A stretch of DNA of 64,000 bases from Bradyrhizobium sp. (lineage in GTDB: Bacteria; Pseudomonadota; Alphaproteobacteria; Rhizobiales; Xanthobacteraceae), in the NCBI RefSeq assembly GCF_016219575.1, contig NZ_JACRMG010000009.1, positions 1,116,001 to 1,180,000 on the forward strand. The letters are read 5' to 3'. Both the position numbers and the translations under genes were made by a program. Each line of letters starts with the position of its first letter. Position 1 is the first letter of the stretch. Shown piece after piece: positions 19,687 to 31,323 of the stretch. Below the pieces are notes generated by a model. It saw only the letters and a program-made list of their open reading frames with translations, ran no database searches and had not been told where the DNA came from.

Positions 19687-20760
19687 TCACTTCGGCGCGA
19701 TGCCGGCGAATTGCAGCACACCCGCCACAATCACCACCATTGCCAGCGACAGCGGAAGGAACACCTTCCAGCCGAGCCGCATCAGTTGATCGTAGCGGTA
19801 GCGCGGCACGATCGCCTTCGCCATCGCGAACAGGAAGAACATGAAGAACAGCTTGAGCGAGAACCAGATCACGCCGGGGACCCAGGTGAACGGCGGCAGG
19901 TTGACCGGCGGGAGCCAGCCGCCGAGGAACAGGATCGTCGCCATCGCGCACATCGTGGTGATGGCGACGTACTCGCCGAGCATGAACAGCAGGTACGGCG
20001 TCGAGCCGTATTCGACCATGAAGCCCGCCACCAACTCCGATTCCGCTTCCACGAGGTCGAACGGCGGGCGGTTGGTCTCCGCCAAGGCCGAGACGTAGAA
20101 CACCACGAACATCGGGAACAGCGGCCAGACATACCAGTTCAGGATGGTGAGCTGCGGCAAGCCGATCAGGCTGGCAAGCCCGCGCGTGTTCTGCGCTTCC
20201 ACGACGGCGGAGAGATTGAGCGAACCCGCGCAAAGCAGCACGGTGATGATCACGAAGCCGATGGAAACCTCGTAAGACACCATCTGCGCCGCCGAGCGGA
20301 GCGCGGCGAGGAACGGATATTTCGAGTTCGACGACCAGCCGGCCATGATGATGCCGTAGATCGACAGCGACGAGATCGCGAAGATGTAGAGGATGCCGAC
20401 ATTGATGTCGGAGATCACCCAGCCCAGATTCATGGGGATCACGGCCCAGGCGGCGAGCGCCAGGACGCAGGACACCAGCGGCGCCAGCAGGAACACGCCC
20501 TTGTTGGCGCCGGACGGGATGATCGGCTCCTTGAGCACGAACTTCAAGAGGTCCGCGAAGGACTGCAGCAAGCCCCACGGGCCGACCACGTTGGGGCCGC
20601 GGCGGATCTGCACCGCCGCCCAGATCTTGCGGTCGGCGAGCAGGATGTAGGCGATCGCGACCAGCAGCACGACGAGCAGCAGCACACTCTGCGCCACCAT
20701 GATGATGAGCGGCCAGAGGAAGCCGGTCCAGAAGTCGCTTGCGAAGAATTCAGCCATCAT
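19687..20760 (-). CDS. nuoH: NADH-quinone oxidoreductase subunit H
   Basis: Membrane subunit that forms the quinone-binding chamber with NuoB and NuoD. It has 357 residues and eight helices. Conserved charged loop motifs are seen: [22 protein letters not shown] near residue 55 and the [20 protein letters not shown] run near 210, with the conserved glutamates. Two adjacent ATG codons (20760, 20757) are both possible starts. Seven bases after nuoG. Confidence 0.97.
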   Translation of the reverse strand: MMAEFFASDFWTGFLWPLIIMVAQSVLLLVVLLVAIAYILLADRKIWAAVQIRRGPNVVGPWGLLQSFADLLKFVLKEPIIPSGANKGVFLLAPLVSCVLALAAWAVIPMNLGWVISDINVGILYIFAISSLSIYGIIMAGWSSNSKYPFLAALRSAAQMVSYEVSIGFVIITVLLCAGSLNLSAVVEAQNTRGLASLIGLPQLTILNWYVWPLFPMFVVFYVSALAETNRPPFDLVEAESELVAGFMVEYGSTPYLLFMLGEYVAITTMCAMATILFLGGWLPPVNLPPFTWVPGVIWFSLKLFFMFFLFAMAKAIVPRYRYDQLMRLGWKVFLPLSLAMVVIVAGVLQFAGIAPK

Positions 20761-20767
20761 CGCACGC

Positions 20768-22843
20768 TCACTCCGCTGCCGTCAGCATCTGGCCGGAGGC
20801 GAGGCGCGAACATTCCGCCATCACCGCCGATGCCCGCGCGATCGGGTTGGTCATATAGAAATCCTCGATAGCCGGCTTGAACGCCGCCTTGTCGACGCTG
20901 CCGCCTTTGCCGGCGAGCGCCTTGACGTCGTCAGCCTTGCCGGGCTCGATCTGGTCGATCCGCATCAAGTGCGGCGCTGCCTTGAAGATCGCCTGACGCA
21001 GCTGCGCCAGCGAGTCATAGGGCAGCTTCCTGCCCAGCACGTCCGACAGCGCGCGGACGATCGCCCAGTCCTCGCGCGCCTCGCCCGGCGGGAAGCCGGC
21101 GCGGTTGGCCATCTGCGCCCTGCCCTCGGTGTTGACGTAGATGCCGGACTTTTCGGTGTAGGCCGCGCCCGGCAGGATCACGTCGGCGCGATGCGCGCCG
21201 CGGTCGCCGTGGGTGCCGATATAGACCACGAATGTACCGTCCGGCACCTTGGTTTCGTCCGCGCCGAGCAGGAACAACACGTCGATGGCGCCGAACGTCG
21301 TCATCTGCGCGATCGACAGCCCGCCGCCAGTGGCCGCGAAGCCGATATCGAGCGCGCCGACGCGGGATGCCGTATCCTGCAGCACGCCAAAACCGTTCCA
21401 GCCATCCTTGAGCGCCCCGATGTCGAGCGCGAGCTTTGCGGCGAGCGACAGCACGGCGGCGCCGTCGGAACGCACAAGGCCCGCAGCGCCGACCAGCACG
21501 ATCGGATGCTTCGCGTTCTTCAGCACCTCGGCGAACGAATGCTTGCCCGCGGCGAGATCGTTCAGCGAGTCCGTGCCCGCGCCGATATGGTCGTAGTCAT
21601 AGGTGAGGTCGGCCTTCGGGCCGATCACGCCGACCTTGAGCTGGCCGGTGCGCCAGCGCTTGCGGATGCGCGCATTGAGCAGCGTGCCTTCACGGCGCGG
21701 ATTGGAGCCGACGATCAGCAGCGCATCGGCCTGCTCGATGCCCGCAATGGTCGGATTGAAGATGTAGGAGCCGCGGCCGGCCTTGGCGTCGAACGCTTCG
21801 CCGCCCTGCACGGCCAGATTGGTCGAGCCGAATTTCGCCAGCAGCTCCTTCAGCGCGAACATTTCTTCCACCGCCGCGAGGTCACCGGCGATGGCGCCGA
21901 TGCGGTTGCCATGGATGTGTCCGGCCTTGGCCGTGATCGCCGCAAAGGCTTCCTGCCAGGAGGCCGGGCGGAGCTTGCCGTTCTCGCGAATATAGGGCCG
22001 GTCGAGGCGCTGCGTGCGCAGGCCGTCGACGACGTGGCGGGTCTTGTCGGAGATCCACTCCTCGTTCACGGCCTCGTTGATGCGCGGCAGGATGCGCATC
22101 ACCTCGCGGCCGCGGGTGTCGACCCGGATCGCCGAGCCGACGCCGTCCATGACGTCCACCGACTGCGTCTTGCCGAGCTCCCACGGACGCGCCGCGAACG
22201 CATAGGGCTTCGAGGTAAGCGCACCGACCGGACAGATGTCCACGAGATTGCCTTGCAGCTCCGAGGTCAGCGCCTGCTCGAGATAGGTGGTGATCTCCAT
22301 GTCTTCGCCGCGGCCGGTGGCGCCCATTTCCGGGGTACCGCAGACTTCCGCCGAGAAGCGGACGCAGCGCGTGCACTGGATGCAGCGGTTCATCGAGGTC
22401 TTGACCAGCGCACCGAGGTATTTGTCCTCGACCGCGCGCTTGTTCTCGGCGAAGCGGCTGGTGTCCACGCCATAGCCCATCGCCTGGTCCTGCAAGTCGC
22501 ACTCGCCGCCCTGGTCGCAGATCGGGCAGTCCAGCGGATGGTTGATCAGCAGGAACTCCATCACGCCTTCGCGCGCCTTCTTCACCATCGGCGAGCGGGT
22601 CGAGATTTCCGGCGGCTCGCCCTTGGGACCGGGACGGCAGTCGCGCACGCCCCAGGCGCAGCTTGCGACGGGCTTCGGGCCGCCCTTCACCTCGACGAGG
22701 CACATCCGGCAGTTGCCGGCGATCGACAGCCGCTCGTGGTAGCAGAAGCGCGGGATTTCGGCGCCCGCGGCCTCGCACGCCTGCAACAGCGTGTACTCAG
22801 CGGGAACGTCGATCTCTTTGCCGTCGATGATGAGTTTGGTCAT
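20768..22843 (-). CDS. nuoG: NADH-quinone oxidoreductase subunit G
   Basis: Iron-sulfur subunit of complex I, 691 residues, begun at [15 protein letters not shown]-terminal [2Fe-2S] ligands lie in [15 protein letters not shown]. The His-bearing [4Fe-4S] site lies in [18 protein letters not shown], followed by [16 protein letters not shown] and the [15 protein letters not shown] site. The C-terminal half is the molybdopterin-oxidoreductase-like fold without its cofactor. Five bases downstream of a 162-residue unknown gene that separates it from nuoF. Confidence 0.97.
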   Translation of the reverse strand: MTKLIIDGKEIDVPAEYTLLQACEAAGAEIPRFCYHERLSIAGNCRMCLVEVKGGPKPVASCAWGVRDCRPGPKGEPPEISTRSPMVKKAREGVMEFLLINHPLDCPICDQGGECDLQDQAMGYGVDTSRFAENKRAVEDKYLGALVKTSMNRCIQCTRCVRFSAEVCGTPEMGATGRGEDMEITTYLEQALTSELQGNLVDICPVGALTSKPYAFAARPWELGKTQSVDVMDGVGSAIRVDTRGREVMRILPRINEAVNEEWISDKTRHVVDGLRTQRLDRPYIRENGKLRPASWQEAFAAITAKAGHIHGNRIGAIAGDLAAVEEMFALKELLAKFGSTNLAVQGGEAFDAKAGRGSYIFNPTIAGIEQADALLIVGSNPRREGTLLNARIRKRWRTGQLKVGVIGPKADLTYDYDHIGAGTDSLNDLAAGKHSFAEVLKNAKHPIVLVGAAGLVRSDGAAVLSLAAKLALDIGALKDGWNGFGVLQDTASRVGALDIGFAATGGGLSIAQMTTFGAIDVLFLLGADETKVPDGTFVVYIGTHGDRGAHRADVILPGAAYTEKSGIYVNTEGRAQMANRAGFPPGEAREDWAIVRALSDVLGRKLPYDSLAQLRQAIFKAAPHLMRIDQIEPGKADDVKALAGKGGSVDKAAFKPAIEDFYMTNPIARASAVMAECSRLASGQMLTAAE

Positions 22844-22848
22844 CGGCT

Positions 22849-23337
22849 TTACGTCTTTCGCAGCTTGCAATCGGGCGGCGCAACGGCCGCGGTCTTCATT
22901 GCGCTCCTGACCCATTGCTGGGTGTCGGCGCCGTAGGTCGAGAGATAAGCGGGCTCCGCACTGTTCTTCTCGCAGAGGAACGGCAGATGCGGCCGCAGAT
23001 CGTAGTCGCACGAGGCCTGCCATTCACCGCGGCTGGCGAAGGCGGAAATGGCTTCCTCGCAGGCGTAGAGGAAATAGGTCACGAAGGTCTCGTACTGCAC
23101 GCGCTCGTCGCGGCTCGCCGTCTTGATCGCGTCGAAATCGGGCTGGGCAAATTTCGGGTTCTTGAACGCGAGATCGGTATAGCCAAGGAATGCCTGCCGC
23201 GCGCTGGCGGCGCGGTTGTTGAAACGGATCTCGTTGATCTGGAAAAGGATCGCAACAAAGCCGAGCAGCGCCACGGCCGCCTGCGCCATCTGCGCGAGCG
23301 TCCCGTATTTCTGCCAGAAAGTGGCCGGTTGCGACAT
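22849..23337 (-). CDS. Single-span membrane protein encoded between nuoF and nuoG, unknown function
   Basis: 162 residues beginning MSQPATFWQKYGTLAQ, with one membrane helix (AQAAVALLGFVAILFQ, about 16-31). A soluble C-terminal part follows with three or four cysteines (YACEEA, ASCDYDL, LCEKN, PDCKLRKT). No family recognised. It is not a canonical complex I subunit. It starts 7 bases after nuoF and ends 5 bases before nuoG, so it must be co-translated with them. The longer upstream frame overlaps nuoF and is discarded. Confidence 0.75.
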   Translation of the reverse strand: MSQPATFWQKYGTLAQMAQAAVALLGFVAILFQINEIRFNNRAASARQAFLGYTDLAFKNPKFAQPDFDAIKTASRDERVQYETFVTYFLYACEEAISAFASRGEWQASCDYDLRPHLPFLCEKNSAEPAYLSTYGADTQQWVRSAMKTAAVAPPDCKLRKT

Positions 23338-23344
23338 CTTGGCC

Positions 23345-24670
<1,326 letters not shown>

Positions 24671-24689
24671 GCCTACAGCTTTCCGAACA

Positions 24690-24854
24690 TCAACGGTTGA
24701 CCTGGGAGTAAGCGAGCCCCGCGGCGCATCCGCCGAAGGTCAAGGCCCACAACAGGCTCGATTCCAGCGTGGCGCTGAGAGCGTAGCGCTGCAGCAGGAA
24801 GATGAATGCCGCGGCCACCACGGCATGCAGGCCGATGTAGCGCCAGTTCTTCAT
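24690..24854 (-). CDS. Small two-helix membrane protein between nuoE and nuoF
   Basis: 54 residues beginning [13 protein letters not shown], largely hydrophobic with two candidate membrane helices (about 7-24 and 31-48). The start is chosen for a strong GGGGAGG 8 bases upstream. An earlier ATG at 24905 overlaps the nuoE stop (ATGA) and would add 17 mostly basic residues. Function unknown. Its location inside the operon suggests an accessory of complex I or simply a passenger. Confidence 0.6.
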   Translation of the reverse strand: MKNWRYIGLHAVVAAAFIFLLQRYALSATLESSLLWALTFGGCAAGLAYSQVNR

Positions 24855-24901
24855 CGCAGCGACCTCCCCAGTCCTTGCAATCGCGATTGCGCGCGCCCGC
24901 T

Positions 24902-25513
24902 TCATGTCACTTCCTTCAGCGTGGTCGGTCCGCCCACCGGCGCCGAGAGCTGACGGTCGATCTGCGGCCCGGGCTTTGGCGGATTGCCCGACGCAAAGCC
25001 GTCCAGCACCTTGCCGAAGCTTTCCTTCGTCAGGTCCTCGTAGGTATCCTTCCAGATCAACACCATCGGCGCATTCACGCAGGCGCCCAGGCATTCCACT
25101 TCCTCCCAGCTGAAATTGCCGTCCTTGGAGAGGTGGAAGGGCTCATGATGGATACGATGCTGGCAGACCTCGATGATCTCGCCCGCGCCGCGCAGCCGGC
25201 ACGGGGTGGTGCCGCAAACCTGCACATGCGCCTTCTTGCCCACGGGTGCCAGCTGGAACATCGTGTAGAAGGTCGCCACCTCGAGCACGCGGATATAGGG
25301 CATCTCCAGGAGGTCGGCGACTGCGCGGATCGCAGCTTCCGACACCCAACCCTCGTGCTGTTCCTGGACGCGCCAGAGAATGGCGATCACGGCCGAGGCC
25401 TGCCGGCCCGGCGGATACTTCGCGATCTGTTGCTTCGCCCAGGCGAGATTCTCGTCCGTAAACGCAAAGCTCGCGGGTTGCAGTTCCTTCGGGGCAAGAC
25501 GGCGGACGGACAT
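24902..25513 (-). CDS. nuoE: NADH-quinone oxidoreductase subunit E
   Basis: Thioredoxin-fold [2Fe-2S] subunit of complex I carrying cluster N1a. It has 203 residues. The four cysteine ligands are seen in [10 protein letters not shown] (about 100-110) and [10 protein letters not shown] (about 143-152). The C-terminal tail ([19 protein letters not shown]) is longer than in E. coli. It follows the FkbM gene by 11 bases rather than nuoD directly. Confidence 0.96.
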   Translation of the reverse strand: MSVRRLAPKELQPASFAFTDENLAWAKQQIAKYPPGRQASAVIAILWRVQEQHEGWVSEAAIRAVADLLEMPYIRVLEVATFYTMFQLAPVGKKAHVQVCGTTPCRLRGAGEIIEVCQHRIHHEPFHLSKDGNFSWEEVECLGACVNAPMVLIWKDTYEDLTKESFGKVLDGFASGNPPKPGPQIDRQLSAPVGGPTTLKEVT

Positions 25514-25524
25514 TGTTCAGTCTT

Positions 25525-26472
25525 TCATTGCAAGCGTGCATTCAGCGCGTGGATGCGGTCCTGCCAGAACGCACTTGCGGTGCCGAACACGTTGTAGCCG
25601 ACGTGGGAAGAAACCTTGATGCGGTCGAGAATCGACAGCTCGGTCACGGTCTCCATGCGATTGCTGCTGGGATCATAGACGATCAGCTTGAGAGGAGTTT
25701 GCTCCAGAATAAATCGCGAGACGGTATGTTTGGGGTCGTTGCCGTGCTCCTCCGCGAGAAGCACGCTGTCCTCCTTCAGGAGCCGGGTGCCGCCCTTGAT
25801 CGCCTCGATCTCGACGCCCTCGACGTCGAGCTTGATCAGGAACTTGCCGCCGGAAGCAACCTTGCCGTCGTCGAGGAGATTGTCGAGCGCGATGACGGGC
25901 ACCTCCTCGCCCTCCTCCTGGCCGCCCGCGATGCTCAGCGCCTCGTGCTTGGTGCCGGAGAGACGCGCCGTGCCGCGCGCGGCGCCGATCGCGCACTTCA
26001 TCGCGTCGAAGCGGTTGTTGTTGATCCCGGCATTGTTGGCAAGCTTGGCGAAATTCGCCGAGGACGGCTCGATCGCGATCGCCCGGTGCGAGCCGTACGG
26101 CTTGCTCGAGACCAGCACCGACCAGTAGCCGTAATTGGCACCGCAATCGAGCAGCGTGTAATCGACGTCGGCGGACGCGCGGAACAGCAGGTCGAGTTCG
26201 TCCTCGTAGGAAAAGGTGCGGTTGAGCAGCTTGCTCCAGTAGCCGTCGCCATAGGGAAAGGCGAAGGTGGCATCCTCGTTCAACCTGATCGCGATGTCGC
26301 GCTCGGGAAGCGTCCTGCGCAGCAGATTGGCGCAGCTGTTGTAGCCGCGATGCGAGAAGTTCGACGAAATCTTGGATCCCAGCGTGAGCGCCACCGCCGC
26401 AAGGCGCTCCCACGCGTTCGCGCCTTCCAGCACGCCCGAAGCCCGATCAAACTGGATGGGCGGGATCGCCAT
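25525..26472 (-). CDS. FkbM-family SAM-dependent methyltransferase embedded in the nuo operon
   Basis: 315 residues starting [12 protein letters not shown]. The Rossmann motif I is LLDCGANYGYWSVL (about 121-134), with the acidic residue at the end of strand 2 in AIAIEPSSANFAKL. The later FkbM motif KLDVEGVEIEAIKGG is near 230. FkbM enzymes O-methylate small molecules or sugars; the substrate here cannot be read. Its ATG overlaps the nuoD stop by one base (TGATG) and it ends 11 bases before nuoE. It is therefore translated with complex I. This is not a standard nuo gene and may be a lineage-specific insertion. Confidence 0.85.
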   Translation of the reverse strand: MAIPPIQFDRASGVLEGANAWERLAAVALTLGSKISSNFSHRGYNSCANLLRRTLPERDIAIRLNEDATFAFPYGDGYWSKLLNRTFSYEDELDLLFRASADVDYTLLDCGANYGYWSVLVSSKPYGSHRAIAIEPSSANFAKLANNAGINNNRFDAMKCAIGAARGTARLSGTKHEALSIAGGQEEGEEVPVIALDNLLDDGKVASGGKFLIKLDVEGVEIEAIKGGTRLLKEDSVLLAEEHGNDPKHTVSRFILEQTPLKLIVYDPSSNRMETVTELSILDRIKVSSHVGYNVFGTASAFWQDRIHALNARLQ

Positions 26473-27668
26473 CACCGATCGACCTCTCCGAACACGATAT
26501 CGAGCGAGCCGAGGATGGCGGAGACGTCGGCTAGCAGATGGCCCCTGCAGATGTGGTCCATCGCCTGCAGATGCGCGAAGCCCGGTGCGCGGATCTTGCA
26601 CTTGTAGGGCTTGTTGGTGCCGTCGGAGACCAGATAGACGCCGAACTCTCCCTTCGGCGCCTCCACCGCGGCATAGACCTCGCCGGCCGGCACGTGGACG
26701 CCTTCGGTATAGAGCTTGAAGTGATGGATCAGCGCTTCCATCGAGCGCTTCATATCGCCGCGGCGGGGCGGCGCGATCTTGTTGTCCTCGACGACGACCG
26801 GCCCCTGCCCTTCGGGCTCGCGGAGTTTCCGGATGCACTGCCTCATGATGCGCACGGACTGGCGCATCTCTTCCATGCGGATGCAGTAGCGATCGTAGCA
26901 ATCGCCGTTCTTGCCGATCGGGATGTCGAAATCCATCTCGTCGTAGCATTCGTAGGGCTGCGCCTTGCGCAGGTCCCACGCCGCGCCCGAGCCGCGCACC
27001 ATGACGCCCGAAAAGCCCCACTCCCAGGCTTCCTTCAGCGTGACGACGCCGATGTCGACGTTGCGCTGCTTGAAAATGCGGTTTCCCGTCAGCAGCGTCT
27101 CGAGGTCGGCAACCACCTGCAGGAACGGTTCGCACCATGCCTCGATGTCGTCGATCAGTTTCGGCGGCAGATCCTGATGCACGCCGCCGACGCGGAAGAA
27201 CGCCGCATGCATGCGCGAGCCGGAGGCGCGCTCGTAGAACACCATCAGCTTCTCGCGCTCTTCGAAACCCCACAGCGGCGGGGTCAGCGCGCCGACGTCC
27301 ATCGCCTGCGTCGTGACGTTAAGCAGATGCGACAGGATGCGCCCGATCTCGGAATAGAGCACGCGGATCAACTGGCCGCGGCGCGGCACCTTGATGCCAA
27401 GCAGCTTTTCCGCCGCAAGGCAGAAAGCGTGCTCCTGGTTCATCGGCGCGACGTAGTCGAGCCGGTCGAAATAGGGGATCGCCTGCAGATAGGTCTTCTG
27501 CTCGATCAGCTTTTCAGTGCCGCGATGAAGCAGGCCGATATGGGGGTCGACGCGGGCAACGACTTCGCCATCGAGCTCCAGCACGAGACGCAAAACGCCA
27601 TGGGCTGCAGGATGTTGAGGCCCAAAGTTGATGGTGAAGTTACGCAGATTCTGAGGCTGTTCATTCAT
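26472..27668 (-). CDS. nuoD: NADH-quinone oxidoreductase subunit D
   Basis: 49-kDa quinone-site subunit, 398 residues. N-terminal [20 protein letters not shown] contains the quinone-binding His region (about 15-34). [14 protein letters not shown] and [15 protein letters not shown] follow. The C-terminus [11 protein letters not shown] is the conserved end. Separate from nuoC, unlike the fused NuoCD of E. coli. Two bases after nuoC. Confidence 0.98.
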   Translation of the reverse strand: MNEQPQNLRNFTINFGPQHPAAHGVLRLVLELDGEVVARVDPHIGLLHRGTEKLIEQKTYLQAIPYFDRLDYVAPMNQEHAFCLAAEKLLGIKVPRRGQLIRVLYSEIGRILSHLLNVTTQAMDVGALTPPLWGFEEREKLMVFYERASGSRMHAAFFRVGGVHQDLPPKLIDDIEAWCEPFLQVVADLETLLTGNRIFKQRNVDIGVVTLKEAWEWGFSGVMVRGSGAAWDLRKAQPYECYDEMDFDIPIGKNGDCYDRYCIRMEEMRQSVRIMRQCIRKLREPEGQGPVVVEDNKIAPPRRGDMKRSMEALIHHFKLYTEGVHVPAGEVYAAVEAPKGEFGVYLVSDGTNKPYKCKIRAPGFAHLQAMDHICRGHLLADVSAILGSLDIVFGEVDR

Positions 27669-27670
27669 GG

Positions 27671-28282
27671 TCAGGCCTTCGGCTCCGCCTTCTCGTCGCC
27701 GGGCAGCGGATAGTCGGCACCTTCCCAGGGCGAGAGGAAATCGAACTTGCGGAATTCCTGGTTGAGCCGCACCGGCTCGTACAGCACCCGCTTTTCCTGG
27801 TCGTCGTAACGCACCTCGACAAAGCCGGTGAGCGGAAAGTCCTTGCGCAGCGGATGGCCGTCGAAACCGTAATCGGTCAGCAGGCGGCGCATGTCGGGAT
27901 GGCCGGTGAAGATCACGCCGTAGAGGTCGTAGGTCTCGCGCTCGAACCAGTCGGCGCCCGGAAAGACGTCGATGATCGACGGCACCTGCGTGGTCTCGTC
28001 GGCTTCCGCACGCAGGCGAATACGCGCGTTCAGCGTCGGCGACAGCAGATGGTAGACGACGTCGAAGCGCTTCCCGCGGCCGGGATAGTCCACCGCGGTG
28101 ACGTCGGTGATGTTGACGAAGCGGCAGGCCGGATCGTCGCGCAGATATTTCACGACCTCGACGATCTTCTCCGCTTTCACGTCGATGGTGAGCTGGCCGA
28201 ACGCCATCGAATGGCCGGTGGCGGCGCCGCCGAGCGCGCTAACAATCGTCTGCCCAAGGGCGTCGAGCTTGCCGTCGTCCAT
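27671..28282 (-). CDS. nuoC: NADH-quinone oxidoreductase subunit C
   Basis: 30-kDa subunit, 203 residues from ATG 28282. The signature [26 protein letters not shown] is present (about 112-137), followed by [21 protein letters not shown]. An in-frame TTG two codons upstream is not needed. Twelve bases after nuoB. Confidence 0.97.
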   Translation of the reverse strand: MDDGKLDALGQTIVSALGGAATGHSMAFGQLTIDVKAEKIVEVVKYLRDDPACRFVNITDVTAVDYPGRGKRFDVVYHLLSPTLNARIRLRAEADETTQVPSIIDVFPGADWFERETYDLYGVIFTGHPDMRRLLTDYGFDGHPLRKDFPLTGFVEVRYDDQEKRVLYEPVRLNQEFRKFDFLSPWEGADYPLPGDEKAEPKA

Positions 28283-28294
28283 GATCAAAAAACC

Positions 28295-28897
28295 TTAGCG
28301 TTCGATGGTGCCGATGCGCCGGATCTTCTTCTGCAGCAGCAGCACGCCGTAGAGCAGCGCTTCCGCGGTGGGCGGACAGCCGGGCACGTAGACGTCGACG
28401 GGCACGATGCGGTCGCAGCCGCGCACCACCGAGTAGGAGTAGTGATAGTAGCCGCCGCCATTGGCGCAGGAGCCCATCGAGATGACGTAGCGCGGCTCCG
28501 GCATCTGGTCGTAGACCTTGCGCAGCGCAGGGGCCATCTTGTTGGTCAGCGTGCCCGCGACGATCATCACGTCGGACTGCCGGGGCGAGGCGCGCGGGGC
28601 GAAGCCGAAGCGCTCGACGTCATAGCGCGGCATCGACACCTGCATCATCTCGACCGCGCAGCAGGCCAGACCGAAGGTCATCCACATCAGCGAGCCCGTG
28701 CGCGCCCAGGTGATCAGATCGTCGGCGGCGGCGACGAAGAAGCCCTTGTCGGAGAGTTCGTGATTGACCTCGAGAAAAAACGGATCGCTCGCACCGACCG
28801 GCTTGCCGGTGGCGGGATCGAGAATGCCCTTCGGCGCCGGCGCAATCGCCGGAGAGGAGGTTACCAGAGAGGACTCGGCGGTCGGGCTCAATCCCAT
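28295..28897 (-). CDS. nuoB: NADH-quinone oxidoreductase subunit B
   Basis: Holds cluster N2, the last iron-sulfur centre before quinone. It has 200 residues, with the adjacent cysteines in [10 protein letters not shown] and further ligands in MGSCANGGG and [14 protein letters not shown]. The start MGLSPTAES is chosen; the N-terminal 40 residues before [13 protein letters not shown] are a variable tail. Overlaps the end of nuoA by 10 bases. Confidence 0.97.
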   Translation of the reverse strand: MGLSPTAESSLVTSSPAIAPAPKGILDPATGKPVGASDPFFLEVNHELSDKGFFVAAADDLITWARTGSLMWMTFGLACCAVEMMQVSMPRYDVERFGFAPRASPRQSDVMIVAGTLTNKMAPALRKVYDQMPEPRYVISMGSCANGGGYYHYSYSVVRGCDRIVPVDVYVPGCPPTAEALLYGVLLLQKKIRRIGTIER

Positions 28898-29253
28898 TCG
28901 AGCGCGCCTTTCTTCCATTCATAGGCAAAGCCGACGGTGAGGACGGCGAGGAATACGAACATCGACCAGAAGCCGGTCGCACCCAGCTTTCCGAACGCCA
29001 CCGCCCACGGGAACAGGAAGGCCACTTCGAGGTCGAAGATGATGAAGAGGATCGCCACCAGATAGAAGCGGACGTCGAACTTCATGCGCGCGTCGTCAAA
29101 AGCGTTGAATCCGCATTCATAGGCGGAGAGCTTTTCCGGGTCGGGCTGCTGATAGGCGACCAGGAACGGGGCGATCAGAAGCGCCAGCCCGATCAGGCTC
29201 GCGACCCCGATGAATACGACAAGGGGTAGATAATTCTGCAGGATGCCGGTCAT
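28888..29253 (-). CDS. nuoA: NADH-quinone oxidoreductase subunit A
   Basis: First gene of the complex I operon, 121 residues with three membrane helices. The conserved loop motif [28 protein letters not shown] is split over about residues 38-65. [15 protein letters not shown] follows. The ATG at 29253 gives the standard N-terminus [10 protein letters not shown]. The operon promoter must lie in the 162 bases between it and marR; I see no clear consensus there. Confidence 0.97.
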   Translation of the reverse strand: MTGILQNYLPLVVFIGVASLIGLALLIAPFLVAYQQPDPEKLSAYECGFNAFDDARMKFDVRFYLVAILFIIFDLEVAFLFPWAVAFGKLGATGFWSMFVFLAVLTVGFAYEWKKGALEWD

Positions 29254-29415
29254 CGGCCACGCCTTTTCCCGCGGCCTCGCGCCTTGGCCACAGATTCGTT
29301 GATTGGAATTGTTCTTGAGGCTTAGCGCAGCGCAACAGGGCGCGCAAGGCAAGCAATTTTGACGCTTTTTCCCGCCTCGCCGCGGTCAACCCGGCCCCCA
29401 AAAGCTGCGTCCGTG

Positions 29416-29931
29416 TCAGCCGAGGTCACGCTCGTCGGCGAGCATGCGGACGGCCTTCTCGGTCAGCCGATCGATATGGTCGAGCAGCATCGCCACCTCG
29501 GCTTCACTGAGTTCCGCAAGGAGCCGCCGGTTGCGCTCCTGCCCACCGGCCACGATGGCGTCATGGGCGGCGAGACCGGCCTTGGTCAGCGATATCAGCA
29601 CCTCCCTGTTATCCCGAGGATTGACCGCCTTGGCGACGAGCTTGCGAGACACCAGGTCGGCGAGCGCACGACTGATCTGCCCCTTGTCGAGGCCGACCGC
29701 CTCGGCAAGCCGGACCACGCTCATCGGCGGGTGTCGGCCCAGATTGGCGACAAGGCCATATTCCACCGAGGAAAGTCCGGCCGTGCGCTTGTAGCGCAAC
29801 ATCGCCCCGCGCTTGAGCAGGTTGGCGAGCACCATCAGCCGCGACGACATCATCGCGGTGATCGGGGCGAGTTCCCCACCCTGCTCCGCCCCACCCTTCG
29901 GCAGATCGGTCTGTTTCGGCTTCCGGCCCAT
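29416..29931 (-). CDS. MarR-family transcriptional regulator
   Basis: 171 residues from MGRKPKQTD. The winged-helix core is clear: LSSVEYGLVANLGRHPPMSV, then the recognition region LAEAVGLDKGQISRALADLVSRKLV (about 85-110) and the wing NPRDNREVLISLT. It is divergent from the Rieske oxygenase/MFS genes, and the 154-base gap holds a perfect palindrome in a promoter spacer. Probably it represses both sides and responds to an aromatic ligand; that part is inference. Confidence 0.9.
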   Translation of the reverse strand: MGRKPKQTDLPKGGAEQGGELAPITAMMSSRLMVLANLLKRGAMLRYKRTAGLSSVEYGLVANLGRHPPMSVVRLAEAVGLDKGQISRALADLVSRKLVAKAVNPRDNREVLISLTKAGLAAHDAIVAGGQERNRRLLAELSEAEVAMLLDHIDRLTEKAVRMLADERDLG

Positions 29932-30002
29932 GGCAAAGCTCTGCCAACAAAGCCTGCTTCTGCCAAGCCTCCAGGTTCTGCCGAGCCTCAAGGAGGAGAT
30001 CG

Positions 30003-30031
30003 TTGACTTTGTCATCAATATGACATTTAGT
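30003..30031 (+). promoter_or_regulatory. Promoter with a palindromic operator in the spacer
   Basis: A -35-like TTGACT (30003-30008) is followed after 17 bases by TTTAGT (30026-30031). The spacer holds TGTCAT-CAAT-ATGACA (30010-30025), a perfect 6-bp inverted repeat with 4-base centre. That is the size expected for a MarR dimer site. It lies 55 bases before the oxygenase ATG and 72 bases from the marR start. Repressor binding here would block RNA polymerase. Confidence 0.65.
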
Positions 30032-30085
30032 GCCGAAAGCAAAGCAACGACTGCGGCAGAAAAGACCGCGGCGGGGAGGAACGCC

Positions 30086-31276
30086 ATGACTATCACCCAG
30101 CGTGATCGCGACCTCGGCACGGCCTACGCCCTGCGCGAGCCCTCGACCCGGACCGAGCTGACATCGGTCGGCCGCGGTACCCCGATGGGTGAGTTGATGC
30201 GGCGCTACTGGCACCCCGTTGGGCTCGTGGGTGACGCCACCGATATCCCCAGAAAAGTGCGGGTGCTCGGCGAGGATCTGATCCTTTTCCGCGATGGCAA
30301 GGGCAATCCCGGCCTCCTGCACGCGCGCTGCTGCCACCGCGGCACCACGCTGTATTACGGCAAGGTCGAGGACGACGGTATCCGCTGCTGCTACCACGGC
30401 TGGAAATTCGACATCGAAGGCAACTGCCTCGAGCAGCCCTGCGAGCCCGACGGCGGCCTGTTCAAGGACAAGGTCCGCCAGCCCTGGTACCCCGTCGAGG
30501 AGCGCTACGGGTTGATCTTCGCCTATATGGGCCCGGCCGATAAGAAGCCTGTGCTGCCGCGCTACGACTGCCTGGAGACGATGGACGAGGACGAGTTCGT
30601 CGAGGCGGACGACTCGTCGATCGGCGGCGGCGGACCCGCGATCATCCCCTGCAACTGGCTGCAGCATTTCGAGAACGTGGTCGATCCCTACCACGTGCCG
30701 GTGCTGCACGGCTCGTTCAGCGGACCGCAGTTCACCAACATAATGGCCTCGATGCCCGAGGTGAGATTCGAGATGTCGCCGCGCGGCGTCACCGTGCGCT
30801 CGATCCGCAATCAGGACAACGGAACGGTCTTCTATCGCGTCACCGAGGCGGCCCTCCCCACGCTCCGCGTCGTGCCCAATCCGCGGGTGGCGCAATTCGC
30901 CCGTGTCGAATCCATCGGCTGGACCCTGCCGATCGACGATACCTCGTTCCGCATCTATGTCGCCGGCCGCGTGCGCAATGCCGGCGACATCTCCCGCATG
31001 CGCTCGAAGTTCAACGGAAAATTCTGGTGGGACATGACCGAAGTCGAACACCAGCAATTTCCCGGCGACTACGAGGCGCAGGTCGGCCAGGGCATGGTGA
31101 CCATCCATTCGGAAGAGCATTTTAGTCAGAGTGACCGCGGCATCGTGATGATCCGCCGCATGCTGAAGGACCAGCTGGAAGCGCTGGCCGCGGGGCGCGA
31201 CCCCATCGGCGTGTCGTTCGATCCGAACGTGCCGCCGGTCGAATTCGAGGCGGGGAATTTCATACGCGAGGCGTAA
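30086..31276 (+). CDS. Rieske non-haem iron oxygenase, large subunit (phthalate dioxygenase/VanA type)
   Basis: 396 residues from an ATG preceded by GGGGAGGA. The Rieske [2Fe-2S] motif is C82-x-H84 and C101-x2-H104 (ARCCHRG, CCYHGW). The mononuclear iron site is D200-x2-H203-x4-H208 (DPYHVPVLH), with WLQHFENVVD bridging. The oxygenase C-terminal domain is complete. Enzymes of this group hydroxylate or demethylate aromatic acids. The missing reductase must come from elsewhere. It is followed 47 bases later by an MFS transporter, which supports uptake plus oxidation of one substrate; that substrate is not identifiable here. Confidence 0.92.
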   Translation: MTITQRDRDLGTAYALREPSTRTELTSVGRGTPMGELMRRYWHPVGLVGDATDIPRKVRVLGEDLILFRDGKGNPGLLHARCCHRGTTLYYGKVEDDGIRCCYHGWKFDIEGNCLEQPCEPDGGLFKDKVRQPWYPVEERYGLIFAYMGPADKKPVLPRYDCLETMDEDEFVEADDSSIGGGGPAIIPCNWLQHFENVVDPYHVPVLHGSFSGPQFTNIMASMPEVRFEMSPRGVTVRSIRNQDNGTVFYRVTEAALPTLRVVPNPRVAQFARVESIGWTLPIDDTSFRIYVAGRVRNAGDISRMRSKFNGKFWWDMTEVEHQQFPGDYEAQVGQGMVTIHSEEHFSQSDRGIVMIRRMLKDQLEALAAGRDPIGVSFDPNVPPVEFEAGNFIREA

Positions 31277-31323
31277 CGGCGCCCGCAAAAGCCAGAAAAC
31301 AAGAATCGTTTGGGGGAAGAACC

